A stretch of 64,000 nt of DNA from Polaromonas sp. CG_9.7 (GTDB lineage Bacteria > Pseudomonadota > Gammaproteobacteria > Burkholderiales > Burkholderiaceae_C), in contig NZ_JADOVG010000007.1 in assembly GCF_015752205.1 (NCBI RefSeq), positions 1 to 64,000 of the forward strand, written 5' to 3'. Shown here piece by piece: positions 16,567-26,029 of the stretch. Within the stretch, counting starts at the first letter, position 1. The number at the start of each line of letters is the position of its first letter. A program made the position numbers and the translations under genes. The notes beneath the pieces are model-generated. The model was not told where the DNA came from and did not search any database. It was given only the letters and a program-made list of their open reading frames with translations.

Positions 16567-16766
16567 TGTTCAGATCACCTGTTTTTCAGGAATCCCAGGT
16601 TGAATCTGGTCCTGATTGACTGTGCGAAAGGCAGGCAGCAGATCGGTTTCAATCCATTCGCAAATGGAACAATCATCCATCGCGTCATGTCAGCTCATCC
16701 GCAATTGGGTTAACCCGCAAGCAAATTTCAGATGAAACAAATGATGGTCGACTGCATGCAAGCACC

Positions 16767-16788
16767 GGCAGGGTAAAACTACCCTGCC
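16767..16788. terminator. 9-bp hairpin downstream of the PBP gene
   Basis: GGCAGGGTA and TACCCTGCC pair around the loop AAAC, 20 bases after the PBP stop codon on the minus strand. There is no T-run, so it is a terminator-like or RNA-stabilising hairpin rather than a classical terminator. The rest of 16567-16808 shows no gene. Confidence 0.4.
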
Positions 16789-16808
16789 CTCTACCTGTAA
16801 AGGTAATA

Positions 16809-19274
16809 TTAACCAGAAGCCCCTTGCACCGTTTGCGGTGCAAGTTCAAAAGGGTGCAACTGCCGTTTTTCAAGCGGCAACAACTCATTCGCTCTGGGCA
16901 TGCCTTGCCTTTCCTGCGCCTGACGGTCTTGCGGGGGAGGTGGAACCGTGGGGAAGCGCGCCATGGACTGGGGCGGCAAGCTTTCCGGCGTTATCGCGCC
17001 GGACTCGTCCCGGTAAAGCCGATAAGGCCGATAAGGCTGATAAGACCGGTCGTCCCTGTAAACCGGATCTGGCTGCTCGGCACCTTCGAGCGGCGGATCG
17101 CCGTTTTGACCGCCACCTTCCTCGGCCTGCAGGGTTGGCGACGCTTCTGATCCGTCCGGAGTGTTTCCCGGTTTGGCAAAACCGGCGGATTTTGGCGCGT
17201 CAAACTGCAGCGCTGTGTCAAGCACTTTGGCGCGCAAAGCCTGCTGGAAGAATTCGCCCACCATGGGCAGCGCACTCCGGGCGCCCGGCCCCCAGCCATT
17301 GCCCATGGTGATGCGGTTGTCGTTAAAGCCAACCCAGGCGCCGGCCACCAGTTGGGGATGCATCAGGATGAACCAGCCGTCGGTGTTGTCCTGCGTCGTT
17401 CCGGTCTTTCCCGCCACGTCGGCCTGAATGCCGAACTGGCGGCGGATACCGGAGCCGGTGCCTTGGTCAATCACGCCGCGCAGGGTGTCGAGCAGTGTTT
17501 GCGCCACTTCGGCGGGCAGCGCCATCTCGGGCGTGCGGGGCGCAAAGGCTTCGAGCACCTTGCCGTGGCGGTCTTCAATTTGCGTGACCAATACCGGCTC
17601 GATGAAGTTGCCGTCATTGGCTATCGTGCCGTAGGCAGTCACCATTTCCTTCAACGTCACCGGGCTGGTTCCCAGCGCCAGCGACATCACCTCCTCCAGC
17701 CGGCTGTCACGAACGCCCATGGAGCGGGCCAGTGCAGCGACATGGGCCGGTCCGACCTGCTGCATGACCTGGGCGGTAATGGTGTTCCTGGAATACATCA
17801 GCCCCTGGCGCAGGCTCATGCTGGCGCCACTCGGGCCGCCGCCATCGCTGGGCCGCCAGAAGGCGCCGTTGCCCAGCGGAATTTCGACAGCGCGGTCAAG
17901 GAACGTATCGCCCGGCTTGGCGCCGTCCTCGAAAGCAGCACCGTACACAAAAGGCTTGAAGGTCGAACCGGGCTGGCGACGCGCCTGCTGCACATGGTCA
18001 AACTGGTCCTTTGCAAAATCCCGGCTGCCGACCCAGGCCCGTACCTGCCCGTTGCGCGGGTCAAGCGCGATGAACCCGGCCTGCAGGCGCGTCTTGTCGC
18101 CGTGCAGCTGGCGCATGAAAGCGGCGTCAGCCAGCAATTGCGACATCGCCAGCGCCGGCGTCTGGCCGGAATCCAGCGCGGCCTTGTAGTCGGGTGTGGC
18201 GCGCACAAAAGACTGCACCAGGTTTTTCCGCGCCTTCCAGCCAGCGTTCATGCCCCACGCCGCGCTGGCCTGGCGCTGCAAGCTGTCGGCCTGATGCGTC
18301 ACGGCCTGGTTGGCCATGACCTGCAGGCGTGAATCGATGGTGGTGCGCACCACCAGTCCATCGGCATAAATGTTGTAGCTGTTGCGGTCGGCCCATTCGA
18401 TCAACCAGCGCTTGAGCTGCTGGGCCAGGTGGGGCGCCGCACCCAGGGTTTCAGTCTGCCGCTCGAAATCAATCTTGAGCGGCTTTTTTTGCAAGCCGGC
18501 CAGGCTGGCTTCTGGCAGCGTGCCGTTTTTAACCATCTGCGCGAGCACGATGTTGCGGCGCTGCAGCGAACGTTCGGGATTTTGCACCGGGTTGTAATAA
18601 CTGGTGCCTTTGAGCATGCCGACCAGCGTGGCGCTTTCCAGCACGTCAAGCTGGCCGGCGGACTTGTCGAAGTAGGTGCGCGCGGCCATCTCGATGCCGA
18701 GCGAGTTGTAGAGAAATGGAACGGTGTTGAGATAGGTTTCCAGTATCTCGTCCTTGGTATAGACCGACTCGATCTTCAGCGCAGTGACGGCCTCACGGAC
18801 CTTTCGGCTCAGGCTGGCCGCACGGCCGATTTCATCGGGGTACAGGTTGCGCGCCAGCTGCTGCGTGATGGTCGAGCCGCCCTGCAAGTCGCCCTTGACG
18901 GTCTGAAACAGCGCCGAAGCCGTACGCTTCAGGTCCATGCCGTGGTGCTGGTAAAACCGCCGGTCCTCAGTGGCAATCAGCGCATCAATGACCTTGGGCG
19001 AAATCTCGGCCAGACTGACCCATTCACGGTTTGCCCGTTTGAACACGGCCAGTTCGCGGCCGTCGGACGTCATCAACACCGACGCCTTTTCGGCCTTTTC
19101 CTTGCGCAGGTCGGAAATACTGGGCGTGAATGGTATCTGGACCAGTGCATAAAGCAGCAGCACCAGTACCGGTACTGCCACGACGCTCCAAGCCACATCG
19201 CGCCGGGTAAGACGACGCAAGCTGCCGGGAAGCGAAGCGGCCAATTGCTTGAAGCGGGGCAGAAGCGTTTTCAT
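16809..19274 (-). CDS. Class A penicillin-binding protein (bifunctional glycosyltransferase/transpeptidase)
   Basis: This 821-residue inner-membrane anchored murein synthase has one N-terminal helix (about 28-47). The GT51 domain carries catalytic Glu in ATEDRRFYQHHG (~101), GGSTITQQLARNLYPDE and RKVREAVTALKIE. The transpeptidase has SxxK in PGSTFKP (~434), SRN in YSRNTITAQ and KTGTT (~622). The C-terminal tail (from ~680) is Pro/Tyr/Arg-rich and includes YQPYRPYRLYRDE, encoded by a 9-bp tandem repeat near 17018-17044. It is a paralogue of the 679-residue PBP at 22746-24785, which lacks this tail. Confidence 0.93.
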   Translation of the reverse strand: MKTLLPRFKQLAASLPGSLRRLTRRDVAWSVVAVPVLVLLLYALVQIPFTPSISDLRKEKAEKASVLMTSDGRELAVFKRANREWVSLAEISPKVIDALIATEDRRFYQHHGMDLKRTASALFQTVKGDLQGGSTITQQLARNLYPDEIGRAASLSRKVREAVTALKIESVYTKDEILETYLNTVPFLYNSLGIEMAARTYFDKSAGQLDVLESATLVGMLKGTSYYNPVQNPERSLQRRNIVLAQMVKNGTLPEASLAGLQKKPLKIDFERQTETLGAAPHLAQQLKRWLIEWADRNSYNIYADGLVVRTTIDSRLQVMANQAVTHQADSLQRQASAAWGMNAGWKARKNLVQSFVRATPDYKAALDSGQTPALAMSQLLADAAFMRQLHGDKTRLQAGFIALDPRNGQVRAWVGSRDFAKDQFDHVQQARRQPGSTFKPFVYGAAFEDGAKPGDTFLDRAVEIPLGNGAFWRPSDGGGPSGASMSLRQGLMYSRNTITAQVMQQVGPAHVAALARSMGVRDSRLEEVMSLALGTSPVTLKEMVTAYGTIANDGNFIEPVLVTQIEDRHGKVLEAFAPRTPEMALPAEVAQTLLDTLRGVIDQGTGSGIRRQFGIQADVAGKTGTTQDNTDGWFILMHPQLVAGAWVGFNDNRITMGNGWGPGARSALPMVGEFFQQALRAKVLDTALQFDAPKSAGFAKPGNTPDGSEASPTLQAEEGGGQNGDPPLEGAEQPDPVYRDDRSYQPYRPYRLYRDESGAITPESLPPQSMARFPTVPPPPQDRQAQERQGMPRANELLPLEKRQLHPFELAPQTVQGASG

Positions 19275-19337
19275 GGCCGCGATTCTAGGGTGGCGCCAAC
19301 CCTCACACTTTTTCGTGTTGCCCCCGTTCCCAACGTA

Positions 19338-19985
19338 TTAGCGGCGCTGCGCAGTGTTCATGAGTTGTTCCAGCATCGATGTTCCACGGTTGAGCACTTG
19401 GTCGCCATCCTCCGGCACGCGGCCCTGTGGTGTCAGCTGGTTCATCATTTCAGGCAGGATTTGCGCCATGCCCGAAGAGACATCTTCCTGGCTGACGCCC
19501 AGTTGCTGCGACAAACGTGACAACTCTTCGGTTCCAACGACGTCACTGACCGCCTGCGGGTGCAATTCCTCGTTTGTACCGCTGGAAACCCAGGAGGCGG
19601 CCTGCTGGCTGTAACCCTTGTTCTGGAAACGTTCCAGTACCCCACCAATGCCTCCATTGCGTTGCACCCATTGCATGGCCAGCGGCAGCAGCAGCAGCAT
19701 TAGCGCACTGCCCTTGTTTCCCATGCCTGAGCCGCCTTGGCCTAAACCGGCCATGCCGCCCAAGTCGGCAGGCCGGTTTGCGCCCTGTCCGGCGCCGCCG
19801 CCTATCAAACCGCCAAGCAAGTCGCCCAGGCCACCAGAACTGCCACTGGCCTGCCCTGTACCACCGCCACCCATTAGCCCGCCCAACAGGTCCCCGAGTC
19901 CGCCGCCGCCTGTCGGGCTTTGATGGCCGGACTGGGCATTGCCCAGCACGCTGCCCAGAATCTGGCCCAGAAAATCATTTGCCAT
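19338..19985 (-). CDS. YidB-family (DUF937) protein
   Basis: This 215-residue protein begins MANDFLGQILGSVLG and has two Gly-rich repeats, each with GLGDLLGGL(M/I)GGG (about 29-65). A hydrophobic stretch (SALMLLLLPLAMQWVQ, ~93-108) and the conserved YidB C-terminus follow (FQNKGYSQQAASWVSSGTNE, then LHPQAVSDVVGTEELSRLSQ). Related proteins are cytosolic or membrane-associated and uncharacterised, with members implicated in competition/toxin resistance. It lies upstream of the PBP gene on the same strand across a 63-base spacer. Confidence 0.85.
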   Translation of the reverse strand: MANDFLGQILGSVLGNAQSGHQSPTGGGGLGDLLGGLMGGGGTGQASGSSGGLGDLLGGLIGGGAGQGANRPADLGGMAGLGQGGSGMGNKGSALMLLLLPLAMQWVQRNGGIGGVLERFQNKGYSQQAASWVSSGTNEELHPQAVSDVVGTEELSRLSQQLGVSQEDVSSGMAQILPEMMNQLTPQGRVPEDGDQVLNRGTSMLEQLMNTAQRR

Positions 19986-20226
19986 TGTTCACTCCTGTTT
20001 GTTTGTCGAAAACAGAACGTTAAACCCGCGCCGAGCGCACGGGCGTAGGCAAAGGCCGCATGGCATGCATGCTGTATGCTTTTTACAGCTGCTTGCGGAA
20101 TGTGATGCGTAGGTAACAAAACACATTGTCACGCGGGTAAACACCAATCCCCGTTAGGCTTTATTTTTTGGGTTTGCGTTTGCGGCAACCCTTATTTTTA
20201 TATCTTTAAACATCCGGAAAGTTTTC

Positions 20227-21276
20227 ATGAACCGTTTCAGTTCAAGCAAGAAATCCGTGGCCTTGTCCCCTTCGATCGCTGTTGCCCTTGCCACTGTCGT
20301 GGGCGCGGCCGCCACCGCTGCCTGGGTGGCAGCGCGCGCGCGCCAGGCCGAGCGAAACAACGCGCCCGCTGGCGACATCATCGACATTGACGGCGTCGAC
20401 CTGCACTATGTCGAGCGCGGTGAGGGCCTGCCGGTCGTGCTGATCCATGGCAATGCCGTGACGCATGCAGACTTCATTGCCAGTGGGCTGATGGATCGGC
20501 TGGCACGCACCCACCGTGTGATTGCTTTTGACCGGCCCGGTTTCGGCCACAGCAGCCGTCCGCGTGACCGGCTCTGGACGCCATCGGCGCAAGCCGATCT
20601 GCTCATGGCCGCGTTTGAACGCCTGGGCATCGAGCAGCCAGTGGTGGTTGGCCATTCGATGGGCACCATGGTAGCCATGGCCATGGCACTGGACCATCCG
20701 GACAACGTGCGCAGCCTGGTGCTGGCGGGCGGCTATTTCTATCCCGGCTTTCGCGTTGATGCACTGCTGACAGCGCCGGTGGCCCTGCCTGTGGTGGGCG
20801 ATGTGATGCGCTATACCGTCACGGCGATTTCAGCGCGCCTCATGCTCAAGAAAATGGCCCGAAGCATGTTTGCGCCCCGGCATGTGCCCAACAATTTCTT
20901 CCCGACCCTTTCGCGCGAGATGATGCTGCGGCCGGTGCAGTTGCGTGCCAATGCAGAAGATGCGGCTTTCATGGTGCCTGCGGCCGATGCGATGTCAAAG
21001 CTCTACGGCAATCTCACCGTGCCAGTCACGCTGATTGCCGGAGAAGAAGACGTGATCGTTGACCCGCAAAGCCAGTCCGTCCGGCTGCACGATGAATTGC
21101 CGCAAAGCGAGCTGTTTCTGGTGCCCGGCGTCGGCCATATGGTGCATTACGCAGCGCTGGACAGGGTGGCGAATGCCATTGGCGCGCCGCAGCACGCGGT
21201 GCCGCTGGACCACTTCACCAGCATGACGAAAGACGACCTGACGCTCGGTAAACAGCCCGAAACGAGCCAGTCGTAA
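20227..21276 (+). CDS. Alpha/beta hydrolase
   Basis: This 349-residue alpha/beta-fold enzyme has an N-terminal Ala-rich hydrophobic segment (about 17-37), likely a membrane anchor or signal. It has the oxyanion HG motif (LIHGNAV, ~75), the strand VIAFDRPGFGHSSRP, nucleophile elbow GHSMGT (Ser ~144) and the late histidine GVGHMVHY. The acid is probably Asp in EEDVIVDPQ. The sequence is closest in style to haloalkane-dehalogenase/epoxide-hydrolase-like esterases, but the substrate cannot be called. It is a single gene, divergent from the YidB gene; a copy of the dispersed repeat follows its stop. Confidence 0.85.
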   Translation: MNRFSSSKKSVALSPSIAVALATVVGAAATAAWVAARARQAERNNAPAGDIIDIDGVDLHYVERGEGLPVVLIHGNAVTHADFIASGLMDRLARTHRVIAFDRPGFGHSSRPRDRLWTPSAQADLLMAAFERLGIEQPVVVGHSMGTMVAMAMALDHPDNVRSLVLAGGYFYPGFRVDALLTAPVALPVVGDVMRYTVTAISARLMLKKMARSMFAPRHVPNNFFPTLSREMMLRPVQLRANAEDAAFMVPAADAMSKLYGNLTVPVTLIAGEEDVIVDPQSQSVRLHDELPQSELFLVPGVGHMVHYAALDRVANAIGAPQHAVPLDHFTSMTKDDLTLGKQPETSQS

Positions 21277-21281
21277 AAATT

Positions 21282-21340
21282 CAAGCTATTAAATTAATAG
21301 CTTGAAATGTATGCAGGGCTTGCGCAAATGGCATTTTTCA
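21282..21340 (-). repeat. Dispersed intergenic repeat, copy 2 (reverse orientation)
   Basis: Read on the minus strand it begins TGAAAAATGCCATTTGCGCA, continues through CCTGCATA and ends with the small palindrome AGCTATTAATTTAATAGC. It lies between convergent genes. The remaining bases of the spacer up to the MFS stop (21341-21488) show nothing else. Confidence 0.7.
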
Positions 21341-21488
21341 TGTTGAATTTCAGGTTTTTTAATTAAGACAGCTCCGCGCTGGCCTGCCTGGCGTTTGCAG
21401 ATGAGTCAGCGGTCAGGCGCAAAGCCGGAGTCAGGTTTTTCACGGCCAAGGCGAAGCGAAGATGCGCCGAGTTGACCCGGAAATACTG

Positions 21489-22724
21489 TCAGTCTTTCAT
21501 CATCCGCTCGCGCCGCCGCAGCACCCAGGCAAAGTACACGCCTTCCAGCGCCATCACCGCACCGCCCGCGGCAATTACCGCACTGGTCCCGACACGGTCA
21601 ATCAAGCTGGCGGCCAGCACCACACCAATCGACTGGCCCAAAAACAGGGACGAGGAAAACAGCGACACCGCCGTGCCGCGCGCATGCGGCGCCATTTGCG
21701 TGGCGTTGGTCTGCATGGTGTTGTGGAACATGAAAAACCCGAAGCCCGCCAGCAGGCTGGCCGGAAGGGCCGGCCCCCAATGCGGCGTGTACGCCAGCAC
21801 CAGCGCACACACGCCCACGATGGCGCCGCCGAACAGCACCAGTCCCTGCTGGCCGAAGCGGCGTATCAGGTGTCGGCCGACCGCCATGTAGAGCATGCCG
21901 CCCAGGCCAAACAGCGCCACGATGGCACCGGCCAGCGACAACGACAGCCCCAGCGAGCGGTGCAGGTGCGAAGCCCAGATCGCCAGCACGCCAAAGCCTG
22001 CAGCGCCCTCGACCAGCGCCATCAGCAAGATGATGCGCGACCAGGAGCCGGTCAGGATCAGCAGGGCCTGCGTGACGAAACCAGGACGGACCGCTGTTGC
22101 ACCCACGGGCGCCTCGACCTTGGCAGCCGGCGTGCGTTGCTGGCGCAGGTTCAGCCAAAGCAGCGAACCCACCACGCCGAACAGCACCGTCATGAACACA
22201 AAAGCCCAGCGCCAGCCCAGCGCATCGGTCAGCAGGCCGCCCACCAGCTGGCCACCGACAATCCCCAGGGTGCTGCCCAGCCCGGTGCGCGTCAGCATTT
22301 CCTGGAGCTGGTCTGACGGCACCGAGTCGCCGACCCAGGCCATGGACAGCGGAATCAGCGCGGCAGCCCCCAGCGCCATCAGCAGGCGTGCAAACACCAG
22401 CATGTCCAGCGTTCCGGCGGCCACCGCCAGCGCACTGCCGATGCTGCACGCCAGCGTGGCAAAGGTGATGACGCGGAATTTGCCGACGCGGTCGCCCAGC
22501 GGGCCATAAAAAAGCTGCGCGGCGCCGTAAGCGATGGCAAACACCGACACCACCTGCGCCGCCTGCGCCAGCCCGACCGAGAACACGCGTGACAGCTCAG
22601 GCAGCATGGCGTCACAAATGCGCTGCGCCGCCATGCTCGCGAAGCAGGCAAACGACAGCAGCAAGATGGAACGGCGCGTGGCCGGGCTGATGGCCGAAGC
22701 CGTCGTTGAAGCACTTGATGACAT
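21489..22724 (-). CDS. MFS transporter (drug/arabinose efflux type)
   Basis: This 411-residue major facilitator has 12 predicted helices in two halves. The loop 2-3 motif A is YGPLGDRVGKFRVI (~74-87) and there is a helix 5 signature GLGSTLGIVGGQLVGGLLTD. The first half (CFASMAAQRICDAMLPELSR) resembles predicted arabinose/sugar efflux permeases (AraJ-like). A substrate cannot be assigned. It is 22 bases upstream of the second PBP gene's 3' end, with both on the minus strand; the MFS gene lies downstream of the PBP gene and may be cotranscribed with it. Confidence 0.88.
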   Translation of the reverse strand: MSSSASTTASAISPATRRSILLLSFACFASMAAQRICDAMLPELSRVFSVGLAQAAQVVSVFAIAYGAAQLFYGPLGDRVGKFRVITFATLACSIGSALAVAAGTLDMLVFARLLMALGAAALIPLSMAWVGDSVPSDQLQEMLTRTGLGSTLGIVGGQLVGGLLTDALGWRWAFVFMTVLFGVVGSLLWLNLRQQRTPAAKVEAPVGATAVRPGFVTQALLILTGSWSRIILLMALVEGAAGFGVLAIWASHLHRSLGLSLSLAGAIVALFGLGGMLYMAVGRHLIRRFGQQGLVLFGGAIVGVCALVLAYTPHWGPALPASLLAGFGFFMFHNTMQTNATQMAPHARGTAVSLFSSSLFLGQSIGVVLAASLIDRVGTSAVIAAGGAVMALEGVYFAWVLRRRERMMKD

Positions 22725-22745
22725 GGTCGGAACTTGCTCTGGCGG

Positions 22746-24785
22746 TTATTGGAGCTGCTTCAAAATCTTGCCAAACAGGCCATTCACAATGTCCGCCAGC
22801 GAATCATTGCGCTGCTGCGGCGGCGCCTGCGGTGGTGGCGGCCGCCGGCGCGGTATGTCGAACTCGGCGTTCTGGTCCAGCCAGCGGTTGCGAAATGCAC
22901 CCTGGAAGACTTCGCCAACCATGGGCAATGCACTGCGTGCGCCCTGACCCCAGTTGCCCATCGTCGCACTGTTATCGTTAAAGCCGACCCGGGCGCCGGC
23001 CACCAGTTGCGGATTCATCATGATGAACCAGCCGTCAGTGTTGTCTTGCGTGGTGCCGGTCTTGCCGGCCACATCGGCCTGGATGCCGTAGCGCTGGCGA
23101 ATTGCGCTGCCGGTGCCACGGTCGATCACGCCGCGCATCACGTCCACCAGCGTCAGGGAATCAGCACGCGGCATGGCCGGCGCCGATTCCCTGACGGGCA
23201 CAAAGGTTTCGAGAATCTTGCCCTGGTGGTCTTCGACACTGGCCACCAGCACCGGCTGCATGTAGTGGCCGCCGTTGGCGATGCTGCCATAAGCCGCGAC
23301 CATTTCCAGCAGAGTGACCGGGCTGGTGCCCAGCGCGAGCGAAGGCACCAGGTCGAGCTTGCTCTGGCGCACGCCCAGCGCCTGCGCCAGCTGGCCGACG
23401 CTGGCAGGGCCTATTTTCTGCATTAGCTGGGCGGTGATGGTGTTCCTGGAATACACGAGGCCGTCGCGCAGCGTGGTGGGCTGGCCGGTGGGCGGCGTGG
23501 CATCGCTGGGCGTCCACACGCCGCCACCGCCCGTGTCAATGGCCACAGGCTGGTCGATCAAGGCATATGACGGGCTCAGTCCCTGCATGAAGGCCGCGCC
23601 ATAGACAAATGGCTTGAAGGTCGAGCCAGGCTGGCGCCGCGCCTGGCTGACATGGTCGAACTGCTCTTGCGCAAAATCCCGGCTGCCGACCCAGGCCCGC
23701 ACCGCGCCGCTGCGCGGATCCAGCGCCAGAAAGCCGGCCTGCAGCATGGCGCGCTCGGCGCCGGCCTTGCGCTGGCCGTCCGCCAGCTTTTGCAGTTGCG
23801 CCAGCTGCCGCGCCACCGCCTGGTTGGCCAGCTTCTGGATATTGGCGTCTAGCGTGGTGCGCACCTTGAGCCCGTCGGAATAAATGTCATAACCCTTGCT
23901 GTCGGCCCACGAAATCAGCCATTTGCGCAGGTGCTGGGCGACGTGGGGGGCGATGCCCAGGGGCTCGACCTGGCGTTCGAAATCCAGCCGCAGAGGCAAC
24001 TTTTCCAGCCCGTCGAGCCGGGCCGCATCAAGCTTGCCATGCTTGACCATCTGGCCCAACACCAGATTACGGCGCGCTTTGGCACGTTCGGGATTAAGCA
24101 CCGGGTTGTAGTAGCTGGTGCCCTTGAGCATGCCGATCAGCGTGGCGCTTTCCAGCACATCGAGCTTGTCGGCCGACTTGTCGAAATAGGTACGCGCCGC
24201 CATCTCGATGCCAAAGGCGTTGTAAAGAAAGGGCACGGTGTTGAGGTAGGTTTCCAGGATTTCGTCCTTGGAATACACCATTTCGATCTTCAGCGCAGTG
24301 ATTGCCTCCTTGATCTTGCGGGTGATGGTGGCGGCCCGGCCAATTTCCTCGGGGTACAGGTTGCGCGCCAGTTGCTGCGTGATGGTCGAGCCGCCCTGCA
24401 GCTCCCCCGACAGCGTGCTGAGCAGCGCACCGGCAGTGCGCCGCAGGTCGATGCCGTGGTGTTCGTAGAAGCGGTGGTCTTCGGTGCTGATCAAGGCATT
24501 GACGACATGCGGCGATATCTTGTCCAGCGTGACCCAGCGCCGGTTGCTGCGCCTGTATTCGGCCAGCACCGTGCCGTTGGACGCTAGCAGCACCGAAGGC
24601 GTTTCGGACTTGGCCTTGCGCAGGTCGCCGATGCCCGGCGTGTAGGGAATCAGCACCAGCACGTAAAACAGCAGCAGCGCCGGAAGCACCAGGGCGGCCC
24701 GGACGGGGTATTGCTTGATCAGGCTGACAAGGCGGTGGAATTGCACGCGGGCAAAGGCGGCGGCGCGCTGAATGATGGGGGACAT
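22746..24785 (-). CDS. Class A penicillin-binding protein, second paralogue
   Basis: This 679-residue bifunctional murein synthase has an N-terminal membrane helix (about 27-48). GT51 motifs are STEDHRFYEHHG (~100), GGSTITQQLARNLYPEE and RKIKEAITALKIE. Transpeptidase motifs are PGSTFKP (~385), YSRNTITAQ and KTGTTQDNTDGW (~573). It is nearly collinear with the 821-residue PBP 3.5 kb away, with long identical stretches, but is about 140 residues shorter. It lacks a ~40-residue insertion before the SxxK motif and the long Pro/Tyr-rich tail, ending instead in RRRPPPPQAPPQQ plus a short helix. Confidence 0.93.
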   Translation of the reverse strand: MSPIIQRAAAFARVQFHRLVSLIKQYPVRAALVLPALLLFYVLVLIPYTPGIGDLRKAKSETPSVLLASNGTVLAEYRRSNRRWVTLDKISPHVVNALISTEDHRFYEHHGIDLRRTAGALLSTLSGELQGGSTITQQLARNLYPEEIGRAATITRKIKEAITALKIEMVYSKDEILETYLNTVPFLYNAFGIEMAARTYFDKSADKLDVLESATLIGMLKGTSYYNPVLNPERAKARRNLVLGQMVKHGKLDAARLDGLEKLPLRLDFERQVEPLGIAPHVAQHLRKWLISWADSKGYDIYSDGLKVRTTLDANIQKLANQAVARQLAQLQKLADGQRKAGAERAMLQAGFLALDPRSGAVRAWVGSRDFAQEQFDHVSQARRQPGSTFKPFVYGAAFMQGLSPSYALIDQPVAIDTGGGGVWTPSDATPPTGQPTTLRDGLVYSRNTITAQLMQKIGPASVGQLAQALGVRQSKLDLVPSLALGTSPVTLLEMVAAYGSIANGGHYMQPVLVASVEDHQGKILETFVPVRESAPAMPRADSLTLVDVMRGVIDRGTGSAIRQRYGIQADVAGKTGTTQDNTDGWFIMMNPQLVAGARVGFNDNSATMGNWGQGARSALPMVGEVFQGAFRNRWLDQNAEFDIPRRRPPPPQAPPQQRNDSLADIVNGLFGKILKQLQ

Positions 24786-24899
24786 GGGGGCAGAGTTTAA
24801 AGCGGTGCATTGCGCAAGGCTTCAAGTTGCAAGCGCGACGTCTGGCTTCGCACTTGACGCTGCCTAGAAAAAAGCATTTCTAGTCTTAAAGCATAAAAA

Positions 24900-24947
24900 A
24901 ATTTTTTCGTTTGATGGGTATGCACTTCAAGCTACGTATTCGATAGC
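24900..24947 (+). repeat. Dispersed intergenic repeat, degenerate partial copy
   Basis: Only the second half of the element is recognisable: GGGTATGCACTTCAAGCTAC and then a GTATTCGATAGC arm, equivalent to the GCATA...AGCTAT...ATAGC part of other copies. It lies in the 300-base spacer between the divergent PBP and DUF3606 genes, otherwise empty apart from the A/T-run at ~24895-24906. Confidence 0.4.
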
Positions 24948-25083
24948 AAATTCAATTTGTATGGCGCAACTTGCTTGCACCACCCATCGCCAAAGGTTGC
25001 ATATGGGCTGCGGTTTTGGCCTACAGGGTCGCTGCTGCCAAAGCCTTAGTGTTGATCAGTCAGCCACTCTTCAGGAAAACGAT

Positions 25084-25296
25084 ATGACAACCCAACCCGG
25101 CGTTCAACCCGACCGCATTGATACAAACAACCCAGTTGCATGCGCGAAGTGGGCAAAAAAACTCGATGTTACAGAGGCGCAATTGCACGAAGCGGTGAAA
25201 GCCGTGGGTGATGTGGCCTCCGATGTGGAAATGCACCTCAAGGGGAGCCATAGCACCACGAATTCAGACCGCATGGAAGAGCTTGGAGATAGTTGA
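25084..25296 (+). CDS. DUF3606 domain-containing small protein
   Basis: This 70-residue protein has the DUF3606 core DRIDTNNPVACAKWAKKLDV (12-31) and then TEAQLHEAVKAVGDVASDVEMHL. This acidic helical domain of ~55 residues is found in stress-type small proteins of proteobacteria. I start it at the ATG at 25084, which has AGGA seven bases upstream; an in-frame ATG at 24961 would add 41 Cys-rich residues with no similarity. Function unknown. It is a single gene. Confidence 0.8.
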   Translation: MTTQPGVQPDRIDTNNPVACAKWAKKLDVTEAQLHEAVKAVGDVASDVEMHLKGSHSTTNSDRMEELGDS

Positions 25297-26029
25297 GTCA
25301 AACAAACCAGTTCGCACGAAGGGGCCGCCCGCTTCAGAAAAGTGTTTGATCAATATTTTTGCCATCCACGGAACATGCAATGCTTGCGCAGACACCTATC
25401 ACTGTGAAGCCATATTGAAGAACTGACAGGTAACAGGCATTGCCACATTTACTTGTTGATGAAACGGGCTAAAAACCTTCACCAGTGCAAACGCAGGAGT
25501 GATTGCATTGTGATAAATCGCAATCCGGTCATCGGCCAAGATAAATAATACTGCCGCAATTAAGTGCCGCTGAATTTATGGTTAAAGTAATAACCCGATT
25601 TCTATACCAATTGGTTATTTGCCCTGAATTTCACCTGTCTATTGCGACCAATGGTATTGCTTTTTCGTTCTCGCATTCAAGCGCCGGCGAGGTCATGCAT
25701 TGCACCGTATGTATCAAAATAAAAACCATTACAAGACCATCCGTAAGGGGATAAACCTAAGCTTCCAGCACAAATTAAAATAATATGATCTGTTAATTTT
25801 TTGCTAAAAATGCCAAATTTATTAATAAACTTTTCGTAACAAACAAATCAGGAATGAATTTGTTGATCTTATTAATATATTCAGATTAATATTCGAAGAA
25901 TTTAGTTACTATTGTTTCAATAAATTCTACCCATATCAATTTGATTGCTCGCTCTACAATAAAATTTTTTAGTAATCTGTCGAGATTGAAATTTTTTATA
26001 ATACTGCCCAACATTTTGATAAGTGATCA
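25297..26029. other. AT-rich intergenic region without a gene
   Basis: These 733 bases are markedly AT-rich compared with the rest of the window, especially from about 25560 onward, with many T- and A-runs. I find no credible reading frame, RNA or repeat in them. The sharp composition change continues up to the start of the lipoprotein gene at 26030. This may indicate foreign or silenced (H-NS/MvaT-type target) DNA. Confidence 0.6.

Noticed and set aside
24961..25083. An N-terminal extension of the DUF3606 protein from the ATG at 24961
   Set aside because: The 41 extra residues are Cys-rich, unlike the family, and the internal ATG at 25084 has the proper ribosome site.
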